A DNA stretch of 64,000 nucleotides from Paraburkholderia bryophila (lineage in GTDB: Bacteria > Pseudomonadota > Gammaproteobacteria > Burkholderiales > Burkholderiaceae): the NCBI RefSeq assembly GCF_003269035.1, contig NZ_QLTK01000018.1, positions 88,872 to 152,871 of the forward strand, given 5' to 3'. The notes beneath the pieces are model-generated. The model was not told the origin of the DNA, made no database searches, and saw only the letters and a list, made by a program, of their open reading frames with translations. The translations under genes and the position numbers were made by a program. Of this stretch, positions 54,664 through 63,830 are shown one piece after another. How positions within the stretch are numbered: position 1 is the stretch's first letter; each line of letters begins with the position of its first letter.

Positions 54664-54678
54664 GCCCCATTTTGGGGC
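54664..54678. promoter_or_regulatory. Palindrome upstream of the IclR gene
   Basis: GCCCCA-TTT-TGGGGC is a perfect dyad 29 bases after a TACAAT (54630-54635) and about 80 bases before the IclR start. It could be an autoregulatory operator or a leader hairpin. Confidence 0.4.
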
Positions 54679-54755
54679 CTGTCAGCGATACTTCCCGGGA
54701 CCGTCGCCACAGGGGCCGCGTCCAAAAAACTGAAATAAAGTTCCACAAAAACCAC

Positions 54756-55592
54756 ATGAACAGACCTAAGCCCTCCCGGCCCGACGTGGACCCGCTGAAA
54801 GACAAAGAAGGTTCGAGCGACGAAGTCACCGCGCTCGCCCGCGGTCTGACCGTCTTGCGCGCGGTCGCCGCGGCCGACGCGCCGCTCAGCAATCGCGAAC
54901 TGACCGAGTTGACCGGCATTCCAAAGCCCACCGTGTCGCGCATCACCGCCACGCTGGTCGGTGCGGGCTTCCTGTTCAGACTGCCGGACAGCGAGCGCTT
55001 CGTGCTGACCTCGTCGGTGCTGGAGTTGAGCAACGGCTTCCTGCGCAATTTCGACATCCGCGCACGCGCCCGGCCGTTTCTGATCGCGCTCGCCGAGCGC
55101 ACCGCACTGTCCGTCCATCTGGCAGTGCGCGACCGTCTCGACATGGTCGTGATCGACGCAATCCGTCCGCGTTCGGCGGTGCTCGTGTCGCGCCTCGAAA
55201 TCGGCTCGCGGATGAACCTGAGCCGCACCGCCATCGGCCGCGCCTATCTGGCCGCACTCGCGCCGGCGGATCGGGACGCGCTGCTGATCGGCCTGCAAGC
55301 CGCCGAAGGCGACGACTGGGGCCACGTCGGCAACCGCCTCGACGCGGCGCTGGAAGATACCATCGAACGCGGTTATGCGATCGCCACGGGCGAATGGCAC
55401 AACGGCCTGAACGCGATTGCACTGGGCTTCACCGGACCCTCGGGTGAGCGCTATGCGGTCAATTGCGGCGGCTCTGCCGACCAGTGCCCGCGCGACTGGC
55501 TGATTTCGCGCGCGGCGCCTGCCCTGCTCGAATGCGTGGCGCAAATCGTGCTGGAGATCGGCGGCACGCCAGGACGTCGGCTCGATACCTGA
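54756..55592 (+). CDS. IclR-family transcriptional regulator
   Basis: The 278-residue product has an N-terminal helix-turn-helix (LSNRELTELTGIPKPTVSRI), then a C-terminal IclR effector domain (GRAYLAALAPADRDALL, GYAIATGEWHNGLNAIA). The frame is open 28 codons upstream of my start, but MNRPKPSRPD is the first family-like point and AAGTTCC precedes it weakly. Effector unknown. It lies 372 bases before the mdtABC-type genes on the same strand, so it may or may not control them. Confidence 0.88.
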   Translation: MNRPKPSRPDVDPLKDKEGSSDEVTALARGLTVLRAVAAADAPLSNRELTELTGIPKPTVSRITATLVGAGFLFRLPDSERFVLTSSVLELSNGFLRNFDIRARARPFLIALAERTALSVHLAVRDRLDMVVIDAIRPRSAVLVSRLEIGSRMNLSRTAIGRAYLAALAPADRDALLIGLQAAEGDDWGHVGNRLDAALEDTIERGYAIATGEWHNGLNAIALGFTGPSGERYAVNCGGSADQCPRDWLISRAAPALLECVAQIVLEIGGTPGRRLDT

Positions 55593-55964
55593 CAGGTCGC
55601 GGCGGTGGGCCACAATACACGCCGCACGGCGTCATGAGCGCCTCAATCCATCCTGTAACCTTCGTAATCAAAGGAAAAAAACACGGGTGGACTGTTACAG
55701 AGCCGAAGACGTAGGATCATGCATTCCCGTCGCGGGCCGCGGCGCCGGCCGGGCGTTATCCCCTTAGATAACACCCCGTCGGCCATTTATTGACGCCGCA
55801 TTGCGTTAACATCTTTGTCCCGCGCCTCCGGTAGCATCGCGCAGAACAAGCACGCCGCTCCCGCTGTCGAAACCGCCTGTCACGCCCGCGTGCCGGTCCG
55901 CCTGAAGTCGAAGCGGCTCGACCGCGCGAGCGGCTCACTCAAAGCCAGCCACCAGACCGAACCG
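55593..55964. other. Intergenic region upstream of mdtA
   Basis: No gene is supported. It contains one strong dyad at 55751-55776, about 190 bases before mdtA. No clear promoter was seen. Confidence 0.5.
55751..55776. promoter_or_regulatory. Candidate operator upstream of mdtA
   Basis: GTTATC and GATAAC form perfect arms around CCCTTA. Outside them GGG and CCC extend the dyad with one mismatch, giving nine matched pairs of ten. Confidence 0.5.
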
Positions 55965-57374
55965 ATGGACGAACAACAAAAGCATTCGGAAACCACTCGC
56001 CCTGCCACTCCGGCTTCCCAACCGTCCACTAGCGGCGGCCCAGCGCATTCGTCCGGCTACGCGCCAGGCGCGGTCAAGCGGCATCGCGGCCGGAACATCG
56101 CGCTGATCGTCGCGGCGCTGGTGATCCTCGGCGTCGTGCTGTGGCGCTGGCATCCGTGGGGCGGCCCCGGCGGCGGCGCAAGCGGGGCAGCCGGCGCCAG
56201 TGGCGCGAGCGGCGGCGGTCGTGGTGGCCGCGGCGCCATGGCTAACCTGGCGCAACCGGTTCACGTGGCCACGGCAACGCAAGGCGAAATGCCGGTCGTG
56301 CTGACCGCGCTCGGCACGGTCACCCCGCTGGCCAATGTCACCGTGCTGCCGCAGTTGAGCGGCACGCTGCAGGACGTGTTCTTCAAGGAAGGCCAGATGG
56401 TCAAAAAGGGCGACGTGCTCGCCCAGATCGACCCGCGCCCGTATCAGATCTCGCTTGAAAACGCGCAAGGCACGCTCGCCCGCGACCAGGCGTTGCTGCA
56501 AACCGCCCGCCTCGACCTGAAGCGCTATCAGACCCTGCTCGCGCAAGACTCGATCGCGAGCCAGCAGGTCGACACGCAGGCTTCGCTGGTGCGGCAATAC
56601 GAAGGCACGGTGAAATCCGACCAGGCGAACATCGACACGTACAAGCTCGACCTCATCTACGCGCGCATCACTGCGCCGGTGTCCGGGCGCGTCGGCTTGC
56701 GCCAGGTGGATCCGGGCAACTACGTGACACCGAGCCTGACCAACGGTCTCGTCGTGATTACGCAGTTGCAGCCGATCAGCGTGATCTTCACCACCTCCGA
56801 AGACAACCTGCAACAGATCATCCAGCAGACCCAAACGGGCGCGAAGCTGTCGGTCACCGCGTACGACCGCAGCAACACCACATCGCTCGAAGGCGGTACG
56901 CTCGAAACGCTGGACAACCAGATCGACACCACGACGGGCACCGTCAAGCTGCGCGCGATTTTCCAGAACCCGAACAACCTGCTGTTCCCGAACCAGTTCG
57001 TCAATACGCGCCTGCTGGTCGATACGATCAAAGATGCGGTGATCGTGCCGACCACCGCCGTGCTGAACGGCTCGATGGGTCAGTTCGTCTACGTCGTGAA
57101 GCCGGACAACACGGTCACCGTGCGGCCGGTCAAGGTCGGCCCGGTGGACGGCGAGCGCACCAGCATCAAGTCGGGTGTGCAGGTCGGCGAGCGCGTGGTG
57201 ATCGACGGTTCGGACCGCCTGAAGGAAGGCGCCAGGATCACGATCCCGGCCGACAAGCCGCGCGGCGCGTCGGGCGCACGCGGTGCCCATGGTGCCAGCG
57301 GCGCGGCTGCGGCCTCGGGCGCATCCGGCACGCGCGGACACCATCGCAAACACGCGACGCAAGACTCGCAATAA
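55965..57374 (+). CDS. mdtA: RND-pump periplasmic adaptor, MdtA-like
   Basis: The 469-residue protein has an N-terminal membrane anchor (IALIVAALVILGVVLW), a Gly-rich linker and the membrane-fusion core. TVLPQLSGTLQDVFFKEGQ begins the lipoyl part; an alpha-hairpin follows and then beta-barrel segments, ending in a Gly/Ala-rich tail. It links the inner-membrane pump to an outer-membrane channel. The gene is followed by two RND genes after 18 bases, the mdtABC order. A start at 55815 is possible but lacks family sequence. Confidence 0.93.
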   Translation: MDEQQKHSETTRPATPASQPSTSGGPAHSSGYAPGAVKRHRGRNIALIVAALVILGVVLWRWHPWGGPGGGASGAAGASGASGGGRGGRGAMANLAQPVHVATATQGEMPVVLTALGTVTPLANVTVLPQLSGTLQDVFFKEGQMVKKGDVLAQIDPRPYQISLENAQGTLARDQALLQTARLDLKRYQTLLAQDSIASQQVDTQASLVRQYEGTVKSDQANIDTYKLDLIYARITAPVSGRVGLRQVDPGNYVTPSLTNGLVVITQLQPISVIFTTSEDNLQQIIQQTQTGAKLSVTAYDRSNTTSLEGGTLETLDNQIDTTTGTVKLRAIFQNPNNLLFPNQFVNTRLLVDTIKDAVIVPTTAVLNGSMGQFVYVVKPDNTVTVRPVKVGPVDGERTSIKSGVQVGERVVIDGSDRLKEGARITIPADKPRGASGARGAHGASGAAAASGASGTRGHHRKHATQDSQ

Positions 57375-57392
57375 AGGCACGGCACTTACCGC

Positions 57393-60300
57393 ATGAATCC
57401 ATCCCGCGCTTTTATTCTGCGTCCCGTCGGCACCGCGCTGCTGATGGCGGCGATCATGCTGGTCGGTCTCGTCGCGCTGCGCTTCCTGCCGCTCTCCGCG
57501 CTGCCCGAGGTCGACTATCCGACCATCCAGGTGCAGACCTTCTATCCGGGCGCGAGCCCGGACGTGATGACCTCGTCCGTGACCGCGCCGCTCGAGCGGC
57601 AGTTCGGGCAGATGCCGTCGCTGAATCAGATGTCGTCGCAGAGCTCGGCCGGTTCGTCGATCATCACGCTGCAGTTCAGCCTCGATTTGCCGCTGGATAT
57701 CGCCGAGCAGGAAGTCCAGGCCGCGATCAACGCGGCGGGCAATCTGCTGCCGTCGGACCTGCCCGCCCCGCCGATCTATGCCAAGGTCAATCCGGCCGAC
57801 GCGCCGATCATCACGCTCGCCATCACCTCGAAGACGATGCCGCTGACCGACGTGCAGGATCTGGCCGACACGCGTCTCGCGCAGAAAATTTCGCAGGTCG
57901 CGGGCGTGGGTCTGGTGAGCCTGTCCGGCGGCCAGCGCCCGGCCGTGCGCATTCAGGCGAACCCGCGCGCGCTGGCCGCGTACGGTCTGAATCTGGACGA
58001 TCTGCGCACCACGATTTCGAACCTGAACGTCAACACGCCGAAGGGTAACTTCGACGGCCCGACGCGCAATTACACGATCAACGCGAACGACCAGCTCACC
58101 GACGCCGAGGCGTACAAGAGCGCGGTGATCGCGTACAAGAACGGCCGCGCGGTGATGCTGACCGACGTCGCGACCATCGTGCAGGGCGCGGAGAACACCA
58201 AGCTCGGCGCGTGGGTCGACGGTACGCCCGCGATCATTCTGAACGTGCAGCGCCAGCCGGGCGCGAACGTGATCCAGGTGGTGGACAGCATCAAGGCGCT
58301 GCTGCCGCAATTGCAGCAATCGCTGCCCGCCGCGCTCGACGTGCGGATCGTCACCGATCGCACCACCACGATCCGCGCTTCCGTGCGCGACGTGCAGTTC
58401 GAACTGGCCATGTCGGTCGTGCTGGTGGTGCTGGTCATGTACCTGTTCCTCGCCAACGTCTACGCGACCATCATTCCGAGTCTGTCGGTGCCGCTGTCGC
58501 TGATCGGCACGCTCGCCGTGATGTACCTGTGCGGCTTCTCGCTGGATAACTTATCGTTGATGGCGCTGACCATCGCGACCGGCTTCGTGGTCGACGACGC
58601 GATCGTGATGATCGAGAACATCGCGCGTTACGTCGAAGAAGGCGAGGATCCGCTCGAAGCCGCGCTGAAGGGCTCGAAACAGATCGGCTTCACGATCATT
58701 TCGTTGACCGTGTCGCTGATCGCCGTGCTGATTCCGCTGCTCTTCATGGGCGACGTGGTGGGCCGTCTGTTCCACGAATTTGCGATCACGCTGGCGGTGA
58801 CGATCGTGATTTCGGCGGTGGTGTCGCTCACGCTCGTGCCGATGATGTGCGCGAAGCTGTTGCGCCACACGCCGCCGCACGAGAGCCACCGCTTCGAAGC
58901 GAAGGCCCACCGGGCGATCGACTGGGTGATCGCCCGTTACGCCGTGGCGCTCACGTGGGTGCTGGAGCGCCAACGCTCCACCTTGTTCGTCGCGCTGCTC
59001 ACGCTGGTGCTGACCGGCGTGCTGTACGTCTTCATTCCGAAGGGCTTCTTCCCGGTGCAGGACACCGGCGTGATCCAGGCCATTACGCAGGCGCCGCAGT
59101 CGGTGTCGTATGCGTCGATGGCCGAGCGCCAGCAGGAACTCGCCGCGCAGATCCTGAAGAATCCGGACGTGGAAAGCCTGACCTCGTTTATCGGCGTGGA
59201 CGGCAGCAATATCACGCTGAACAGCGGCCGCATGCTGATCAACCTGAAGCCGCGCGACGACCGTAGCAATACCGCGAGCGACGTGATCCGCCAATTGCAG
59301 AAAGATGTCCAACACATCGCGGGCGCGTCGCTGTACATGCAACCGGTGCAGGATTTGACGATCGATTCGACCGTCAGCCCGACGCAGTATCAGTTCATGC
59401 TGACCGATCCGAATATCGGCGAATTCACCACGTGGGTGCCGAAGCTGGTCGACCGGCTGAAGCAGTCGCCCGAACTCGCCGACGTCGCGACCGACCTGCA
59501 GGACAACGGCCAGTCGGTGTACATCGAGATCGACCGCGCCACGGCGTCGCGCTACGGCATCACGCCCGCTACGGTGGATAGCGCGCTGTACGACGCGTTC
59601 GGGCAACGCATCATCTCGACCATCTTCACGCAGTCGAATCAGTACCGCGTGATCCTCGAAGCCCAGCCGTCGATGCAGCACTACACCGACTCGCTGAATT
59701 CGATCTACCTGCCCTCCTCGACGTCGTCGGGCGGACAGGTGCCGCTGTCCTCGATCGCGCGCTTCACCGAGAAGCCCGCGCCGTTGCTGGTCACGCACCT
59801 GAGTCAGTTCCCGGCCACGACCGTGTCGTTCAACCTCGCGCCGGGCTCGTCGCTCGGCGCCGCGGTCAAGGCGATCGATCAGGCGCAGAAGGACATCGGC
59901 TTGCCGGCGTCGTTCCAGACGCGCTATCAGGGCGCGGCGCTGGCGTTCCAGGCGTCGCTGTCGAACGAACTGTTCCTGATTCTCGCGGCCATCGTCACGA
60001 TGTATATCGTGCTCGGCGTGCTGTACGAGAGCTTTATTCACCCGATCACGATTCTGTCGACGCTGCCCTCCGCCGGCGTCGGCGCATTGCTGGCGCTGCT
60101 GATCACCGGGCACGATCTCGACATCATCGGCATTATCGGCATCGTGCTGCTGATCGGTATCGTGAAGAAGAACGCGATCATGATGATCGACTTCGCGCTC
60201 TACGCGGAGCGCGAGGAAGGCAAGCCGCCGCGCGAGGCGATCTATCAGGCGTGTCTGCTGCGTTTCCGGCCGATTCTGATGACCACGCTCGCCGCGCTGC

Positions 60301-60515
60301 TCGGCGCGTTGCCGCTGATGCTCGGCACGGGCGCGGGTTCCGAACTGCGCCGGCCGCTGGGTATCGCGATTGCGGGCGGTTTGATCGTCAGCCAGTTGCT
60401 GACGCTGTTCACCACGCCGGTGATCTACCTCGCGTTCGACTCGCTGGGCCGTCGCGCGCGTGAACGTTTCAACCGTAGCAAGCCTACGTCGCCCGCCACC
60501 GATGCAGGGAACTGA
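57393..60515 (+). CDS. mdtB: RND multidrug transporter subunit, MdtB-like
   Basis: The 1040-residue protein begins MNPSRAFILRPVGTALLMAA and has the RND layout of 12 helices with two large periplasmic loops. Conserved parts include LSLMALTIATGFVVDDAIVM (helix 4, proton-relay Asp pair) and the repeat GIVLLIGIVKKNAIMMIDFA. In MdtABC, two MdtB and one MdtC form the trimer. It exports bile salts, novobiocin and other drugs in E. coli; substrates here are not known. Confidence 0.95.
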   Translation: MNPSRAFILRPVGTALLMAAIMLVGLVALRFLPLSALPEVDYPTIQVQTFYPGASPDVMTSSVTAPLERQFGQMPSLNQMSSQSSAGSSIITLQFSLDLPLDIAEQEVQAAINAAGNLLPSDLPAPPIYAKVNPADAPIITLAITSKTMPLTDVQDLADTRLAQKISQVAGVGLVSLSGGQRPAVRIQANPRALAAYGLNLDDLRTTISNLNVNTPKGNFDGPTRNYTINANDQLTDAEAYKSAVIAYKNGRAVMLTDVATIVQGAENTKLGAWVDGTPAIILNVQRQPGANVIQVVDSIKALLPQLQQSLPAALDVRIVTDRTTTIRASVRDVQFELAMSVVLVVLVMYLFLANVYATIIPSLSVPLSLIGTLAVMYLCGFSLDNLSLMALTIATGFVVDDAIVMIENIARYVEEGEDPLEAALKGSKQIGFTIISLTVSLIAVLIPLLFMGDVVGRLFHEFAITLAVTIVISAVVSLTLVPMMCAKLLRHTPPHESHRFEAKAHRAIDWVIARYAVALTWVLERQRSTLFVALLTLVLTGVLYVFIPKGFFPVQDTGVIQAITQAPQSVSYASMAERQQELAAQILKNPDVESLTSFIGVDGSNITLNSGRMLINLKPRDDRSNTASDVIRQLQKDVQHIAGASLYMQPVQDLTIDSTVSPTQYQFMLTDPNIGEFTTWVPKLVDRLKQSPELADVATDLQDNGQSVYIEIDRATASRYGITPATVDSALYDAFGQRIISTIFTQSNQYRVILEAQPSMQHYTDSLNSIYLPSSTSSGGQVPLSSIARFTEKPAPLLVTHLSQFPATTVSFNLAPGSSLGAAVKAIDQAQKDIGLPASFQTRYQGAALAFQASLSNELFLILAAIVTMYIVLGVLYESFIHPITILSTLPSAGVGALLALLITGHDLDIIGIIGIVLLIGIVKKNAIMMIDFALYAEREEGKPPREAIYQACLLRFRPILMTTLAALLGALPLMLGTGAGSELRRPLGIAIAGGLIVSQLLTLFTTPVIYLAFDSLGRRARERFNRSKPTSPATDAGN

Positions 60516-60518
60516 GCG

Positions 60519-63500
60519 ATGAACCTGTCGCGTCCGTTTATCTCCCGCCCGGTCGCCACCACGTTGCTGGCGGTCGGCATTGCGCTGGCCGGCGTGTTCG
60601 CGTTCACCAGGCTGCCGGTGGCGCCGCTGCCGCAGGTCGATTTCCCGACCATCTCGGTGCAGGCCAGCTTGCCGGGCGCGAGCCCGGATACGGTGGCCAC
60701 GAGTGTGGCCAGCCCGCTCGAGCGACATCTCGGCTCGATTGCCGACGTCACCGAAATGACCTCGATGAGTTCGGTCGGCTCGACCCGTATCACGCTGCAA
60801 TTCGGCTTGAATCGCGACATCGACGGCGCCGCGCGCGACGTGCAGGCGGCCATCAATGCCGCGCGCGCCGACCTGCCGGCCAGCTTGCGCAGCAACCCGA
60901 CGTATCACAAGGTCAATCCGGCCGACGCGCCGATCCTGATTCTGGCGCTCACGTCGAAGACGCTGACCGCCGGGCAGCTGTACGACTCCGCGGCGACGGT
61001 GCTGCAGCAGTCGCTGTCGCAGGTGGATGGCGTCGGCGAAGTGGACGTGAGCGGCTCGGCGAATCCGGCGGTGCGCGTCGAACTCGAGCCGAATATGCTG
61101 TCCCATTACGGCATCGGTCTCGAGGACGTGCGCGCAGCACTGGCCGCGGCGAACGCGAACAGCCCGAAGGGTTCGATCGAGTTCGGCGCGAACCGCGTGC
61201 AGATCTATACCAACGATCAGGCGAGCAAGGCGTCGCAGTACAAGGACCTGATCATCGCGTATCGCAACGGCTCGGCGGTGAAGCTGTCCGACGTTGCCGA
61301 GGTGGTCGATTCGGTCGAGGATCTGCGCAATCTCGGCCTCTTCAACGGCAAGCGTTCGGTGCTGGTGATTCTGTACCGCCAGCCGGGCGCCAACATTATC
61401 GACACCATCGACCGGGTGATGGCGATGCTGCCGCAACTGCACGCATCGCTGCCGGCCGACGTCGACATCGCGCCGGCGGGCGACCGCTCGACCACGATCC
61501 GCGCGTCGCTGAAGGACACCGAGCGCACGCTGCTGATCGCCGTCGCGCTGGTCACGATGGTCGTGTTCCTGTTCCTGCGCAATTGGCGCGCGACGCTGAT
61601 TCCGAGTATCGCCGTGCCGATTTCGATCATCGGCACGTTCGGCGCGATGTATCTGCTGGGCTTTTCGATCGACAACCTGTCGTTAATGGCCTTGACCATC
61701 GCGACCGGCTTCGTGGTCGACGACGCGATCGTCGTGCTGGAGAACATCTCACGGCACATCGAAAACGGCGTGCCGCGCATGAAAGCCGCGTTTCTCGGCG
61801 CGCGCGAGGTGGGCTTCACGGTGCTGTCGATCAGTATTTCGCTGGTCGCCGTGTTCCTGCCGATTCTGCTGATGGGCGGCATCGTCGGGCGGCTGTTCCG
61901 CGAGTTCGCGCTGACGCTGTCGCTGGCGATCGGCGTATCGCTGATCGTCTCCCTCACCCTCACGCCCATGATGTGTTCGCGCCTTTTGCGCGAACCGCAC
62001 GAGCAGAAGGAAGAAGGCCGTTTCGCGCAGTGGCTGGAACGCGGCTTCGCGAGCATGCAGCGCGGCTATGAGCGCACGCTGGGATGGGCGCTGCTGCATC
62101 CGCGCCTGATCGTGGCGATTCTGATCGCGACGATCGGCTTGAACGTGTGGCTGTACATCATCGTGCCGAAGGGCTTTTTTCCGCAGCAGGACACGGGCCG
62201 CATGATCGGCGGCATTCAGGCCGACCAGAGCACGTCGTTCCAGGCAATGAAAGGCAAATTCGCGCAGATGATGGAGATCGTCGGCAAGAATCCCGCCGTG
62301 GATAGCGTGGCCGGTTTTACTGGTGGACGGCAAACCAACTCCGGCTTCATGTTCGTGACCCTGAAGCCGAAGAGCCAGCGCAAGCTGTCGGCGGATCAGG
62401 TGATCCAGCAACTGCGCGCCCCACTCGGCGACGTGGCCGGCGCGCGAACGTTCCTGCAAGCGGTGCAGGATATTCGCGTCGGCGGGCGGCAATCGAACGC
62501 GCAGTATCAGTTCACGTTGCTCGCCGATTCGACGCCCGATCTGTACAAGTGGGGACCGTTGCTGACCGAAGCGCTGCAGGCGCGCCCCGAACTGGCCGAC
62601 GTGAACTCGGACCAGCAGCAAGGCGGTCTTGAGGCAATGGTGACGATCGATCGCGCGACGGCTTCGCGGTTGGGGATCAAACCGGCGCAGATCGATAACA
62701 CCTTGTATGACGCGTTCGGGCAGCGTCAGGTGTCGACGATTTATAACCCGTTGAACCAGTATCACGTTGTGATGGAAGTCGCGCCGAAGTACTGGCAGAG
62801 CCCGGATATGCTGAAGCAGATTTACGTCAGTACGTCGGGGGGCAGTGCTAGCGGTGCGCAGACCACCAACGCGCCGGCCGGGACGGTGACGGCTGCTGCT
62901 GCGGTGAGTTCTACCAGCGCTTCTACGGGTGGTACAGCGGGGACGACCGCTTCCAGCGTGGCCAGTATCGCGGCCGACTCGGCGCGCAATCAGGCGATCA
63001 ACTCGATTGCGGCGAGCGGGAAGTCGAGTGCTTCTTCTGGGGCGGCTGTGTCGACCTCCAAAGAGACGATGGTGCCGTTGTCGGCGATCGCCAGCTTTGG
63101 GCCCGGGAATACGCCGTTGTCGGTGAACCATCAGAGCCAGTTCGTCGCGTCGACGATATCGTTCAATTTGCCGCCGGGGGTGTCGTTGTCGACGGCGACG
63201 CAGGCGATTTACGACACGATGGCGCAGATCGGCATGCCCGGCACCATTCATGGCAGCTTCCAGGGCACCGCGCAGGCGTTTCAACAGTCGATGTCGGATC
63301 AGCCGATTCTTATTCTTGCCGCGCTGGCGGCGGTTTATATCGTGCTGGGGATGCTTTATGAAAGCTATATTCATCCGCTCACGATTCTGTCGACGTTGCC
63401 TTCGGCGGGGGTTGGGGCGCTGCTGGCTTTGTTGCTGTTCAAGACTGAGTTCAGCATCATTGCTCTGATTGGCGTGATTCTTCTTATTGGTATCGTTAAG

Positions 63501-63830
63501 AAGAACGCGATCATGATGGTGGACTTTGCTATTGAGGCTTCCCGGCAAGGGCTGTCCTCGCGCGATGCGATTCATCAGGCGTGTTTGTTGCGGTTTCGGC
63601 CGATTATGATGACGACTTGTGCTGCTTTGTTGGGGGCTTTGCCGTTGGCTTTTGGGCGTGGGGAGGGGGCTGAGTTGAGGGCTCCTCTTGGTATCGCTAT
63701 CGTCGGTGGGTTGATCGTTAGTCAGATGCTCACGCTTTACACTACGCCGGTTGTTTATCTTTATATGGATCGGATTCGGGTTCGGTGGGAGTCCAGGAAG
63801 GGGCGGCGGGAGGGGGCGGCGGCGGTTTGA
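60519..63830 (+). CDS. mdtC: RND multidrug transporter subunit, MdtC-like, with a Ser/Ala-rich insert
   Basis: The 1103-residue protein starts 3 bases after mdtB and begins MNLSRPFISRPVATTLLAVG. It has 12 helices with LSLMALTIATGFVVDDAIVV and LLIGIVKKNAIMMVDFA. It is about 70 residues longer than MdtB here; the excess lies at about 767-848, a Ser/Ala/Thr/Gly-rich stretch in the second periplasmic loop. The last 1 kb uses many more T/G-ending codons than the start. No outer-membrane partner is visible before the window ends. Confidence 0.94.
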   Translation: MNLSRPFISRPVATTLLAVGIALAGVFAFTRLPVAPLPQVDFPTISVQASLPGASPDTVATSVASPLERHLGSIADVTEMTSMSSVGSTRITLQFGLNRDIDGAARDVQAAINAARADLPASLRSNPTYHKVNPADAPILILALTSKTLTAGQLYDSAATVLQQSLSQVDGVGEVDVSGSANPAVRVELEPNMLSHYGIGLEDVRAALAAANANSPKGSIEFGANRVQIYTNDQASKASQYKDLIIAYRNGSAVKLSDVAEVVDSVEDLRNLGLFNGKRSVLVILYRQPGANIIDTIDRVMAMLPQLHASLPADVDIAPAGDRSTTIRASLKDTERTLLIAVALVTMVVFLFLRNWRATLIPSIAVPISIIGTFGAMYLLGFSIDNLSLMALTIATGFVVDDAIVVLENISRHIENGVPRMKAAFLGAREVGFTVLSISISLVAVFLPILLMGGIVGRLFREFALTLSLAIGVSLIVSLTLTPMMCSRLLREPHEQKEEGRFAQWLERGFASMQRGYERTLGWALLHPRLIVAILIATIGLNVWLYIIVPKGFFPQQDTGRMIGGIQADQSTSFQAMKGKFAQMMEIVGKNPAVDSVAGFTGGRQTNSGFMFVTLKPKSQRKLSADQVIQQLRAPLGDVAGARTFLQAVQDIRVGGRQSNAQYQFTLLADSTPDLYKWGPLLTEALQARPELADVNSDQQQGGLEAMVTIDRATASRLGIKPAQIDNTLYDAFGQRQVSTIYNPLNQYHVVMEVAPKYWQSPDMLKQIYVSTSGGSASGAQTTNAPAGTVTAAAAVSSTSASTGGTAGTTASSVASIAADSARNQAINSIAASGKSSASSGAAVSTSKETMVPLSAIASFGPGNTPLSVNHQSQFVASTISFNLPPGVSLSTATQAIYDTMAQIGMPGTIHGSFQGTAQAFQQSMSDQPILILAALAAVYIVLGMLYESYIHPLTILSTLPSAGVGALLALLLFKTEFSIIALIGVILLIGIVKKNAIMMVDFAIEASRQGLSSRDAIHQACLLRFRPIMMTTCAALLGALPLAFGRGEGAELRAPLGIAIVGGLIVSQMLTLYTTPVVYLYMDRIRVRWESRKGRREGAAAV

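Noticed and set aside
55935..58319. A 794-codon minus-strand frame opposite mdtA/mdtB
   Set aside because: It mirrors the codon periodicity of the real genes and has no family-like segments.
58551..61442. A 963-codon minus-strand frame opposite mdtB/mdtC
   Set aside because: It spans two clear genes on the other strand and encodes Arg/His/Gln-rich shadow sequence.
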